From Gordius sp. MW1 (lineage: Eukaryota; Nematomorpha; Gordioida; Gordea; Gordiidae), in NCBI GenBank assembly GCA_964036665.1, contig OZ038527.1, positions 18,498,221 through 18,562,220 on the forward strand: 64,000 nucleotides of DNA. Reading direction: 5' to 3'. The notes beneath the pieces are model-generated. The model searched no databases and was not told the DNA's origin. It saw nothing but the letters and a program-made list of their open reading frames with translations. The first letter of the stretch is position 1; each line of letters starts with the position of its first letter. The translations under genes were made by a program, and so were the position numbers. Shown piece by piece: positions 23,446 to 34,169 of the stretch.

Positions 23446-25870
23446 ATGAATTCCTCATTATCACTTTCAATTTCAAGCTCAAATATTGAAGATGGAAATT
23501 CTAGTATTTCTCAAGAACAAGATCATAGAGATAATAAGGTAAAAAAATTAAATAGTGTTGATGATTCTTTATATAAGTACACATTCTTATTTATTTTTTA
23601 CCGTGATTTTTCAATTTAGGATTATAAATTCACATTATATCTGTAAGTTTAACAACTAAAAAAAACTTTTAAATTGTTGATAAGTTAAAATACACGATTA
23701 TATATTTATAAACTAACATAAATATAAGTTAAAGTTTATTAAATGGTTCATATTCAAGTAGGACTTTTTAATAAATAGTGTTCGGTCTCAATGGGTATAC
23801 GACGATTAAATTTTACACCTCCATTTTTCTACTATCGTGTGGGGTACCAAAATATGAAACGCATTCGGGATATTGTTTAAAAATTTTTGACATTTCGGGT
23901 CGAGTTCGGATATTTCAATATGTGCATTTAAACATTTATAAACTAAGAGTGTGCATATATAAAATTATGTTTCTACTAGCCCGTATCAGAGCCACTACCC
24001 AGGCGAGAAAGAAGTTCTATTCATAACAAATTTACATTGACCCCCACCAAACGCCATAAGCGATGTGTGCTATGTCCACGCAATATTCATCAAACACTTC
24101 CTTAAGTATTCCCTTTTTAAATAAAATACAAGCCATTTACCTTTCATAGAATATCATATTTTTATATAAATTTGTTTTTTATTCTACCTACGTAGCTAAT
24201 TTAAAGAACCATTTGAAAATCTCGCATCCAGAAGTCGAAATAAATATGCCATGCGGAAAAATATCGATAGTCAGAGTTAAAAATAATAACCTCTGATGAA
24301 AATACGTGTTTAAATCAGCTAATTTTAAAATTTGTAATTGAAAATTATTTACCTATATCAATTTATGATCAATTTTTTCAAAATACCTATTATTATTTAA
24401 ATAATTCGATACATTTATAGTGACGCCAAACGGCCACAAAAAATTTAAAATTAACTTACGAAAACGAGAAAGCAAAACTTGTTGAAAATTTACAACTTAT
24501 AAATAGCCAGCTAAGGCTTAGCACCGATATGTGGACAGGTGGGAACTCGTCAACGTATTGTGCAATAACAATGCATTATATTGATTCAGATTGGTCCATG
24601 AAAAACTTTCTTCTCGATTTTATCGATTTTCCGCATCCCTGCGGCGGAAGATAGTCGAAGCTATTATAAAATCTTTAGAAAATCATTCAATTTCAAACCA
24701 AATTTTATCAATAACCCATGACAATGGGGCTAACGCTGTAAAAGCTTCTAACGAGCTAGTTAAGAGTTTTAAAACTAATTTTCAAAAAGACTGTTACAGT
24801 ATAAGATGTTTAGCGCATATAATAAATATAATCGTCCAAGCTGGGATTAATGATCTCTCCCCTTCACTTTTGTGAGGAAACTTCACAACTCACCCAAGTT
24901 TTTACAACTTTTTAAAGAAAATGGAGGCCAAGTAATACCACTTGATGTTCCTACGCGTTGGATCAGTACATATCTCATGCTTAGTGCAATAAACAAAGTT
25001 TTTAATTTTATGACATGTTTATATATTATTTTTTAGAATATTGATAAAATGAACTCATCGTGTAGCCCCAATGAAGGCTTATATTAACAGCGAAGAAATT
25101 GACAATATGATTAGAATCGAAATTTATCTTATGCCCTTTTATAATATTACAAATATTATAGGGTCCGAAAATAAAACCTCAATCGGGATCGCATTGATTT
25201 ATATGGAAAATCTTTATCAAAAGATCGAAAATAAAATCGACACAAATGAAGTTTTGTTTAAGGAAGCCTGCACGGCAATGCGTGCAAAATATTTAAAATA
25301 TATACCAAAATTCAAAAACTTTAATTTTTATGTAGCCATACCTTGACCCAAGAATTAAGCTTCACCTAATGCCATCTTCCATCAAGACTCCAGGTATTGT
25401 CATTTCTAAAAATAAAGTAATGTTTTTAGAGAATTATAATCAACTTTTGCAATTGCATGCTAAATACATGCTGAATATAACGAGTTCTTATGTGGAACCT
25501 GACGAATGTAGTGATTATAATGTCTGCATTTTAAGTGAATTACGAAGGTATGTTAAATAATCTTTTTTATAATTTTCATTTATATTAAGTGAAATTATTT
25601 CAAGGACTAATGTCGGGGAAATAGAAGAGTATGAAAGAGAACAGCCGAATATGTCAAATACGGTGTTCGAGTGGTGGCAATCAAATGGGTATAGATATCC
25701 TGGGTTAAACAAAATGGCTAGGGATTTTTTGGCACAGCCACCATCGTCGATTCCTAGCGAACGAGTTTTTTCAAAAGCTGGTAATATCCTAACTGATGGA
25801 AGAATTCGATTAGACCCGTCCACTATTAAACATAATTTATGTTTAAAATCCTGGGGTTACAACAATATTA
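23446..25870 (+). pseudogene. hAT transposase pseudogene, copy 2
   Basis: A possible first exon at 23446-23538 (31 codons, Ser-rich, then a gtaaaa donor) precedes the recognisable transposase. The catalytic-domain start STDMWTGGNSSTYCA lies at about 24518. A frameshift follows, then SITHDNGANAVKASNELV and YSIRCLAHIINIIVQAG (24591-24872), VRKLHNSPKFLQLF, a DVPTRW-type block, AYINSEEIDNMIRIEI to CTAMRAKYLKY (25071-25346), and CSDYNVCILSELRR. The C-terminal hAT dimerisation domain is at 25651-25860 with FEWWQSNGYRYPGLNKMARD, PSSIPSERVFSKAG and the RLDPSTIKHNLCLKSW end. Short GT-AG gaps at about 25548-25605 and near 25017-25036 may be introns. At least two frameshifts make it non-functional. Confidence 0.82.
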
Positions 25871-26330
25871 TAGAATTGTTAACAAATATTATATTTACCC
25901 GCCTACTTGTAATTTATATTAATTGCTATGCAATTTATGGGCTCGTTTTTTGTTGTCCGTCCGTCCCTATCTATTTGCATTGGGTATATTAGGTTATCGA
26001 TTTTTTAAATTAATGCATGAGAAAGAGGTGCCCCACCCCTCATCTCTATCTCCCTCGCTTTCAAGCGGGGTCGGGTTTTAATTGCTATGTTAAATTAATG
26101 CATAAGTATATCTATTCGTTTTTGAATTGGGTAACATTGATATTAATTGCTAAAATTACCCTATGCCCTCCACTACAAGGGCCTATGCCTCTACTGATAT
26201 GGGTCCCTGTGCCCCTACAAAAGCCTATGCCTTTATTAATGTGGGTTCGAACCCCGGCGAACGTTCTAAATTGCTGGTTCGATTCCCGGAGGGCAAATTT
26301 TTATTTTTTAAATTAAATTAATATATTTTT
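25871..26330. other. Non-coding spacer with tRNA T-arm-like sequences
   Basis: It contains tgggttcgaacccc (about 26241) and tggttcgattccc (about 26275), which resemble tRNA T-arms, plus TGCCCTC and GAGGGCA about 130 bp apart. No A-box, anticodon arm or 72-nt cloverleaf fits, so I read this at most as tRNA-derived SINE debris. A ttgctatgcaatttatgg motif (25920) recurs at 59220 and, inverted, at 27267. Confidence 0.35.
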
Positions 26331-26985
26331 CCTGTTACTACCATTGATAATATGACTTTTTTGGCCGTCCGCTGGCTGCTGACCAATGAAAAAAATGACC
26401 ATTGGCCAAAATGTGAATCCGAGTTTATTTTTTCGTTTTTTTTTGACTATTATGATTGTTCCTGTTACTACCATTGCTATTATGACTTTTTGGCAGTCCG
26501 CTGGCTCCTGACCGATGGAAAAAATGACCATTGGCCAAAATGTGAATCGAAATTATTTTTTCGTTTTTTTTGACTATTATGATTGTTCCTGTTCCTACCA
26601 TTGCTATTATGACTTTTTGGCCGTCCGCTGGCTGCTGACCAATGGAATAAAATGACCATTGGCCAAAATGTGATTCGAAAATTTTTTTTTCGTTTTTTTT
26701 TGACTATTATGAATTTATATCCACTTTTACCGTGTCCTGGCTGCTGGCCAATGGAAAAAAATGACCATTGGCCAAAATGTGATTCGAAAATTTTTTTTTC
26801 GTTTTTTTTACTCTTATGAATTTATATCCATTTTTACCGTGTGCTGGCTGCTAACTAATGGAAAAAAATGACCATTGGCCAAAGAGAGCATCAAATTTTT
26901 TTTTCCGTTTTTTTTTGGCTTAGAGTATCTGTTGGTACTGACCAATGGAGAAAAAATGACCATTCGCCAAATTTTTGATTTTTTT
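26331..26985 (+). repeat. Tandem repeat (about 105-130 bp units) carrying a CCAATGG...CCATTGG palindrome
   Basis: About five to six units start at 26331, 26461, 26588 and then drift. Each has a ggc.gtccgctggctgctgac core followed by ccaatgg-aaaaaatga-ccattggcc, a 7-bp inverted repeat, then a T-rich tract and gactattatga. Divergence rises to the right, where ctgcttgg-type variants and shorter units appear. It is non-coding; the ORFs read through it are low complexity. Confidence 0.85.
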
Positions 26986-27454
26986 AATTAAAAATTGTTC
27001 AAATTCAACAAAAATTTCTCCCAACAATTCTGCAAATTCTTAACATTGTGATGTTTTATAATATAATGTTTGTTAGACCCATAATCACTAAAGGCCGTAA
27101 AAACTAATGTAATACGCAACTAGATGCAAACACTAAATCTAACCCTAACCCTTGCCTATATTACATTTTGCCTATAAATGGAAAATTTGTATAAATAATT
27201 AATTAATCATTAGGCATTTAATACCCCCCTATAGGCATTCTCGCCCCTTCCCACCTTTCTCGCTCATAAATTGCATAGCAAATATGATACATTTATTCGA
27301 AGTAAAGATGAGTCGTCCCCCCTTCCCTTCCCACGAGGGCAGGCCCAAGTTTTTTTTATTATATGTAATTTATAATTAATATCTTATTTTAAATTAGCAC
27401 CTCTAGTGTTAGGTCTACGAAGGCATAGTATAGTCTTTTACCTTTTGCTTTATG

Positions 27455-28960
27455 TTATTCTTGCATCTGTCGTACTATAAAGATGGCATCGGTGGTCCCT
27501 TTCCCTGGCTTAAATCCGAACTGCATTGCGTCGATGTTCGTTTGTTCCCGGATTCTTTTCTCGAGCACCCTCTCGATAACTATCATAGTTTGGTCAAGGA
27601 GCTTAATAGCCCGTAATGATCCGCAGTCAAGTGGGTCACCTTTTCCTTTGTATATTGGTAAAAGAACACTCATTTTCCAGTCGCTAGGTATAGTCCCTTC
27701 CTGGATTATGGCATTACACAGCTGTGTAAGCCAAACGACTCCCAAATGTCCAGAAGCTTTTATTATTTCCGCCACTATTCCTGTTGGGCCTGCCGCTTTA
27801 CCCCGCGTTGGTGATGACGCGCGAAGCGAAAAAAAGCGAAGTGAATTTTTGTGCTTATTTATCAAACTTTTCATTATTTTTTTTTAATATCTTATATTCA
27901 TCGTGAATTTTATCATATATCACGAAAATAACAATTGTAAATATGAGGTGTTCATAGTAAAACAGCAGACGATTATTTTCGCCCGCGGCAAAAAGCGAAC
28001 AAAAATAATTTTTTAACCATTGCGCGAAAAGTACAAAATGACATGTATCTTAATTTTCGTTCGCTTTTTGCCGCAGGCGAAAATAATCGTCTGCGGTTTC
28101 ACTATGAACACCTCATATTTACAATTGTTATTTTCGTGATATATGATAGAATTCACGATCAATATAAGATATTAAGAAAAATAATAAAAAGTTTGGTAAA
28201 TTAGCACAAAAATTCTTTTCGCTTTTTTTCGCTTCGCGCGCCATCACGAACGCGGGGTTACCTTGTTTCATTTTCTTTATGGCATGCTGAATTTCGTCAG
28301 TCCCAATCCAACAGCAGGGTCCCTCCACTTTATGATGTCTCCCAGGTATTCTCTTCATTTAAGAGTCGTTTCATGTAGTCTTTCCAAACCTTTTCCATCG
28401 CTATGGGATATGATGTTACATGCAGGAGTTTTAACGCATTTAACCGCCATAACATCAAGTCTTTCTTTCGCCATTTGTTTGGCTACACGAAACATGTTTT
28501 TCTTCCCTTCCTCTGAGTCAAGGCGTCCAGCAAACTCGCATCTTTTTGTTTCCTTTATTCTGGCAACGGTCCTTCTTGCAATTCTTTTAGCCTTTTGATA
28601 GATAACCTTATCGCACCTTTGTTGGGATTCATGCCAGACTTTATAGCAACGCCTTTTATCTTCAATAGCATTAGCCGCCTCAGAGTTCCACCACCAAGTT
28701 TCCTTTTGTCTTGGGAGCCCCTTTGTCCAACCACAAACGCGCGCTGTTGTGTCAAGCCAAGCAATCTTCATAGCCGTCCATTTGTCGTTTACGTTCTTCG
28801 CCATCGCAACTGAGTTTCCATCAAGTGCTTCTGCAAAATCCCTCTTTTGAGTACCCTCTTTCAAGCACCACACCTTGAGCCTCGGAATATAGCGTTTCTT
28901 TGGATTTATAAGCCCCTTCATTACGAGTTCCCGACGATAAGACGGTGATGTGTCGCGCAT
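27455..28960 (-). pseudogene. RTE-like linker and RT N-terminal region (split by MITE)
   Basis: 28960-28355 encodes the linker with SYRRELVMKGLINPKKRY, KETWWWNSEAANAIEDK and RVAKQMAKERLDVMAVK. After a frameshift, 28358-28258 carries a piece ending KKMKQGN. The MITE then interrupts at the GKAVGPTGI motif. The RT finger resumes at 27797-27455 with AAGPTGIVAEIIKASG, SDWKMSVLLPIYKGKGDP and MQFGFKPGKGTTDAIF. Relative to the plus-strand arm, the proteins are nearly the same, differing in scattered residues. Confidence 0.83.
27801..28257. mobile_element. PIF/Harbinger-type fold-back MITE (TTA TSD)
   Basis: A 457-bp near-perfect palindrome with arms of about 205 bp. The left end is CCCCGCGTTGGTGATGACGC and the right end, reverse-complemented, is CCCCGCGTTCGTGATGGCGC. 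It is flanked by tta on both sides (27798-27800 and 28258-28260). The homologous LINE copy shows the empty site gctttaccttg, confirming a 3-bp duplication. The TTA TSD and CCCC-GCG ends suggest the PIF/Harbinger group. The arms share gcgaagcgaaaaaaagcgaa and a gcagacgattattttcgcc segment near the centre. It has no coding capacity. Confidence 0.92.
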
Positions 28961-29018
28961 TCTTCCCCAGGGACAACCTTGACGTTTTTAACCATACATC
29001 TGTCCGATTTTTTGACCA

Positions 29019-29658
29019 TCATATAGTCGACAGTAATTTTGAGGGTACCCGATCATAGGTTATAAGCTTCCTGTCTTCTTTCTTGAAGAAAGTATTGCAT
29101 ATAACCATCTGAGTAGCGTCCCCAAAATCCAAAATGCGTTCCCCCTCGGTATTCCTGGTTCCATAGCTGTGACCACCCTGAACCCCTTCATAACCATCGA
29201 TATTCGCGCCAACGTGTCCATTTAGATCCCCGCCTAATATAATAGATTCTCTAAAGTGAAGGTGGGAAGTAATTTCCATCAGACGATCCCAGAAAATGTC
29301 TTTCTCTTCATCGCTTCTTCCTACTTGAGGAGCGTAGGCCGATATAACGTTGTATAGCCTTTCTCCCCATCTTAATAGCTATGATCCTGTCGTTATATCG
29401 CTTGACATCGATAACTTTGTCCACCCATTTCTCAGCGACAAGTATCCCTATACCAGCTTTTCCATCCTTGTGCCCTTGCCAGTAGAATTTATACCGCGCA
29501 CCAATGGCTCCCATTATCCTAGCACCCTTTCCTTTCACCCTTATCTCCTGTATGCAGCATATATCTATCCGTCTCCGATTAAGTGCTTCCACTACCTCGC
29601 CCGCTCTTCCCGTCATGCTCCCTATGTTCCAGGTTGCAACCCCTAGCGTGTCGTTCAT
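29019..29658 (-). pseudogene. APE-type endonuclease domain of RTE-like LINE
   Basis: It reads from ATG at 29656-29658. MNDTLGVATWNIGSMTG is the start of the exonuclease/endonuclease/phosphatase fold. The catalytic Glu lies in ICCIQEIRVKGKG, followed by YKFYWQGHKDGKAGIGILV and NDRIIAIKM. A frameshift near 29308-29390 leads to the second half (29279-29019) with GGDLNGHVGANIDGYEGVQG, the Asp/Asn motif of the active site, and TEGERILDFGDATQMVICNT. The terminal SDH motif is not seen. The domain would nick target DNA for target-primed reverse transcription; this copy is broken. Confidence 0.85.
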
Positions 29659-32430
29659 AGCTATTAAGATGGCGATGGGAGAAAGGCTATACAACGTTAT
29701 ATCGGCCTACGCTCCTCAAGTAGGAAGAAACGATGAAGAGAAAGACATTTTCTGGGATCGATGGAAATTACTTCCCACCTTCACCCTAGAGAATCTATTA
29801 TATAAGGCGGGGATCTAAATGGACACGTTGGCGCGAATATCGATGGTTATGTAGGGGTTCATGGTGGTCACAGATATGGAACCAGGAATAAGGAGGGGGG
29901 ACGCATTTTGGATTTTGTGGACCTACTCAGATGGTTATATGCAATACTTTCTTCAAGAAAGAAGACAGGAAGCTTAGAACCTATGATCGGGTACCCTCAA
30001 AATTACTGTCGACTATATGATGGTCAAAAAATCGGACAGATGTATGGTTAAAAACGTCAAGGTTGTCCCTGGGGAAGAATGCGTGACACAACACCGTCTT
30101 ATCGTCGGGAACTCGTAATGAAGGGGCTTATAAATCCAAAGAAACGCTATATCCCGAGGCTCAAGGTGTGGTGCTTGAAAGATGGTACTCAAAAGAGGGA
30201 TTTTGCAAAAGCACTTGATGGAAACTCAGTTGCGATGGCGAAGAACGTAAACAACAAATGGACGGCTATGAAGAATGCTTGGCTGGACACAACAGCGCGC
30301 GTTTGTGGTTGGACAAAGGGGCCCCCAAGACATAAGGAAACTTGGTGGTGGAACTCTGAGGCGGCGAAAGCTATTGAAGATAAAAGGCGTTGCTATAAAG
30401 TTTGGCATGAATCCCAACAAAGGTGCGATAAGGTTATCTATCAAGAGGCTAAAAGAATTGCAAGAAGGACCGTCGCCAGAATAAAGGAAACAAAAAGATG
30501 CGAGTTTGCTGGACGCCTTGACTCAGAGGAAGGGAAGAAAAACATGTTTCGTGTAGTCAAACAAATGGCGAAAGAAAGACTTGATGTTGTGGCGGTTAAA
30601 TGCGTTAAAACTCCTGCGGGTAACATCATCTCCCATAGCGATGGAATCAAAAAGGTTTGGAAAGACTACATGAAACGACTCTTAAATGAAGAGAATACCT
30701 GGGACAATGACGTCGATTGCGATAAAGTGGAGGGACCCTGCTGTTGGATTGGGACTAACGAAATTCAGCATGCCATAAAGAAAATGAAACAAGGTAAAGC
30801 GGTAGGCCCAACAGGAATAGTGGCGGAAATGGTAAAAGCTTCTGGGCATTTGGGAGTCGTTTAGCTTACACAGCTGTGTAATGCCATAATCCAGGAAGGG
30901 ACTATACCTAGCGACTGGAAAAAGAGTGTTCTTTTACCAATATACAAAGGAAAAGGTGACCCACTTGACTGCGGATCATATCGGGCTATTAAGCTCCTTG
31001 ACCTATGAAAGTTATCGAGAGGGTGCTCGATAAAAGAATCCGGGAACAAACGAACATCGACGCAATGCAGTTCGGATTTAAACCAGGGAAAGGGACCACC
31101 GATGCCATCTTTATAGTACGACAGATGCAAGAAAAACATCAAGCAAAAGGTAAAAGACTATACTATGCCTTCGTAGACCTAAAGCGTTTGACCGTGTGCA
31201 GCGGGAAGTTGTAAAATGGGCTCTTAGAAAAACAGGTGTGGAAGAATGGTTGGTTACGGCTGTAATGGTTATGTATAACGAATCTCACACGGCAGTGAGG
31301 ACCTATGATGGCGATAACGAAAGCTTTGAAGTGAAGGTTGGGCGACACCAAGGTTCCGTTTTAAGCCCTCTGCTTTTCATACTCGTAATGGAGGTGGTGA
31401 CAAAACAACTGCGAGAAGGACTCCCATGGGAACTTTTATACGCCGATGATCTCTTGATAATGGCTGAGAGCGAGGCTGATCTCTCTACAAAGATACTAAA
31501 ATGGAAAAACGGAATGGAGGAAAAGGGCTTAAAAGTTAACATGGGAAAAACAAAGGTGATGTTTGGCGGGAAAAGTATGAAGAGCGCCGGGGCAACTTGC
31601 GCCTGGCCCTGTAGCGTATGTTACAAAGGAGTGGCTAGCAACTCTATACAATGCACAAAACGCCTAGGATGGGTCCACAAAAAATGTAGCGGTGTGAAAG
31701 GAAGTCTCTTATTGGCAAGTCGTACGTTTAGCTGCAAGCCTTGCGTGACAGGACCTCTACCGAATAATGCCATAACCGACTTTAACATCGATAATGGGGA
31801 GACGCTAAGAAAAGTTCACACCTTTACCTACCTCGGGGACTCTTTAAGTGCAGATGGGAATGTTGACTCGGCAGTTACAGCAAGGATACGACAAGCCTGG
31901 AAGAAGTTTAGAGAGATGGCCCCTCTTTTGACCGGAAAAGGTGTTTCACTCACTTTAAAGGGTAAAGTCTACGCGGCATGCATTAGAAGTTGTCTTGTAT
32001 ATGGAAGTGAAACGTGGCCATTAATGTCGATACATAAAGTCAAATTGGAAAGCACAGAAATGCGTATGATAAGATGGATGTCAAACGTGTCGCTACGGGA
32101 AGAATAACAAGCAATAAACTCAAAGAATCGGGATCGAGCCAATCAACGAGGTCATCCGGAAAAACAGGCTAAGATAATTTGGACATGTGGAGCGGAAGAA
32201 TGACGACGACTGGGTGAAGAGATGTACTTCCTTAGAGGTATCTGGAAAGAAACCGCGCGGGAGGCCAAAATCAACATGGGCGTCTGTTCTCGCTAACGAC
32301 ATGGAAAAAATGGGCCTGACAAAACACGATTCTCATGATCGGATAAAATGGAGGAAATGGATTAGGGGAAAACAGGCCAACTCCTGGAAAACGGCCTTAA
32401 AACGACGAAGAAGAAGAATTTTATTTTAAA
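29656..32430 (+). mobile_element. RTE-like LINE copy, plus-strand arm of a head-to-head pair
   Basis: It begins inside the endonuclease (catagctattaagatgg, the IAIKMG codons) directly abutting the start of the minus-strand copy, and runs to the 3' end. The last codons are cgacgaagaagaagaa (KRRRR), a simple-repeat end common in RTE-like elements. Frameshifts and at least one nonsense codon make it non-autonomous. It supplies the 3' half that the minus arm lacks. Confidence 0.87.
30079..32429 (+). pseudogene. RTE-like reverse transcriptase with PHD-like cysteine finger, broken ORF
   Basis: The pieces are in order. 30079-30864 is the linker and RT start (KETWWWNSEAAKAIEDK, GKAVGPTGIVAEMVKASG), ending at TAG 30862, where the homologous arm has Trp. 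31005-31214 has RVLDKRIREQTNIDAMQFGF. 31196-32107 has GRHQGSVLSPLLFILVMEVV and the catalytic LLYADDLLIM (about 31433). An in-frame cysteine finger follows (about 31600-31745; C-S-V-C ... WVHKKC ... C-K-P-C), which looks like a PHD/RING-type Zn site, then HTFTYLGDSLSADGN and CLVYGSETWPLM. After one more frameshift the C-terminus is at 32187-32429 (KKPRGRPKSTW). The finger lies between palm/thumb and the C-terminal domain. Confidence 0.85.
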
Positions 32431-32439
32431 TATGGGTAT

Positions 32440-33110
32440 TTTAAGCAGCATTGTTTTGACATGACAATTGTCACTAATATAAGCTGACAAAATTTAATGT
32501 TACTAATAACTAGAATTTCGCTTAAAAACTTAATCTGCTTTAAAATCGACAATTGTCAATCCTATACGTTGAGAAAATTACATTTTATGTTTGAATTAAT
32601 TTTATGATTATGACACCTTTACCTATAAATTTATGTTTATAAAATTTAATTAGCCCTAAAAATCACAATTATGACAATTGTCACCAACCACGGTAAAAAT
32701 ACATAAAAAATATTTTTAATTATTTTACAACCATTAATGGATTAATATATTATTCAGAAAATATTGATTTTTATTTATAATTAAATTATTAAAAATAGGC
32801 ATAATTAGCATTATATACCAGCTGCATGGGCGTAGCTAGCAGTGGAATTAGAGGGGGGCAATAATGATTTAGGGAGGGGCAAAATGAACATTTTTTGAAA
32901 TTTTAGCCATAATTTTAATAAATTTTAACAAATTTTTGGATTAATGCTCACTCAACCAGCAACTAAGCTGCTTTAATCTGCTAGTGCTTTTAACCGGGTT
33001 ATTAAGTAGCATGTGCGCGTTATGATTGGTGGGTATGGGCGAGATGTATGCCGCTACTACGATAGGTATAGTTGTAGCCACTAGAAACGCGCATCCACCC
33101 AAATCCATGT
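32440..33110 (-). repeat. Dispersed repeat copy (reverse orientation) with gacaattgtc palindromes
   Basis: The palindrome gacaattgtc occurs at about 32464, 32551 and 32674, and also at 22126 in the forward copies. From about 32600 to 33080 the sequence is a reverse-orientation relative of the family at 21781-22490 (shared attagcattatata.cagctg, accgggttattaagcagc-like and gggcgagatgtatgc blocks). It is interrupted at about 32825 by a CATGGGCGTAGC end of the MITE family seen elsewhere. No coding capacity. Confidence 0.65.
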
Positions 33111-33114
33111 ATTG

Positions 33115-34165
33115 TGCACGTAGAGACCTGCACGGGCGGCCTGAGGCCTGGAGAAGCCCGGGCCTTAAATTTTGAGGCTTTAAAATTCCGGGCCGGGCCT
33201 AATTTATAAATCATAGGTCCGGCCCGGAATAATTTAGAAGAGCCTAAGAGTCTTTTATTCTGTTTAAAACAATCTATAAAATTTCAAAAAATTAATTACA
33301 AGTTATTGAATCTGTTAAACACTCATTTATTATTTCGCGCTCATTCTAATATACAAGCAATCAAGTATGGAACAAAAAAAATCTACTGCTAATAGCTGAA
33401 AATATTCAGAAAGAATTTTAATAAGGTAAAAGAAAATCCTAGAGAAAAGAGTGATGTATGGAAAAGATTATAAGAAAAACAGATCTTGTTTTTTGTAAGA
33501 TTTGCAAGAATGTGTTTATAATTCCTGCTTACCTGGTAATTATTTATTAGTTTAAATAATGCTTCATAAGGAACACTCATCTCCAAAGGCATAAATGCTT
33601 TAAAGAAGTCCAGGAAAAGAAAAATTAAACAATTACCTATGCAAGCCACTTTCAACAAAACTTACAAGCCCTGCAAAAATTAAAAAAGATCTTATATCCT
33701 CAATAGCCCATTTTTGTGGAATGCATATGGCATGAAACATCTTCTATGAAGAAAGTTGCAGAGGAAAATGAAGTTGACACCAACACAAAGTTAAGATCAA
33801 CAAGAAAAAATAGAATTATCGGATTGGTGGAGAGACTACAGTGGTCATTTCCAGCGCTTAGCCCTCTTGTTTGTAAAATTTTTCGACACCCACTTTTGCC
33901 TTAAGTGAGTGGTGTTCTTCATCAACGGGCCACATTTATGAAGAGCGAACAAATTTTTGATGCCTGTGTTTTTTGACATCAGAATAGTTTTATTATCAAT
34001 TTATGATTTTCTTATATGCGTTTATTATTTAATACAATTCTTTACCAAAATTAAGTAAGATTATGTTTCTGCAATTACTAAAATTCCGGGGCAGGCTCAG
34101 GCCGGGCCTTGTTTTTAAAGATGCTAAAATTTGGGCCTGGGCTGGGCCTTAAAAAATTATATTTG
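33115..34165. mobile_element. Remnant with GC-rich inverted subterminal repeats, possibly hAT-like
   Basis: Both ends are enriched in ggcccgggcc-type words in an AT-rich background (33125-33235 and 34085-34155). This resembles the subterminal hexamer arrays of the hAT at 16535. I could not find a matching terminal inverted repeat or target duplication, so the borders are approximate. The interior is AT-rich with short ORFs that resemble nothing I recognise. Confidence 0.45.
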
Positions 34166-34169
34166 ACCG

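Larger units (their letters stand above)
27403..29668 (-). mobile_element. RTE-like LINE copy, minus-strand arm of a head-to-head pair
   Basis: It starts at the endonuclease N-terminus (ORF start near 29658) and reads left to the RT domain, ending abruptly at the YAFVDL motif (about 27403). The RT palm core and 3' end are missing. It carries a 457-bp MITE insertion at 27801-28257. The segment from about 29395 to 27403 is an inverted copy of the adjacent plus-strand copy (29656-31190). Without the MITE the arms are about 1533 and 1525 bp. Confidence 0.88.

Noticed and set aside
26160..26300. tRNA gene suggested by two T-arm-like boxes and a TGCCCTC/GAGGGCA pair
   Set aside because: The pair is about 130 bp apart and no A-box, D-arm or anticodon arm fits. 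At best it is SINE debris.
27130..27155. Interstitial telomeric repeat (taaccctaaccctt)
   Set aside because: Only about two units; expected by chance or from decayed sequence.
30226..30650. Minus-strand ORFs opposite the LINE linker
   Set aside because: Antisense shadows of the RTE-like ORF, mirrored in the other LINE arm.
33115..34165. Complete hAT element
   Set aside because: Inverted GC-rich ends are visible, but no matching tips or 8-bp duplication could be found, so it is listed only as a remnant.
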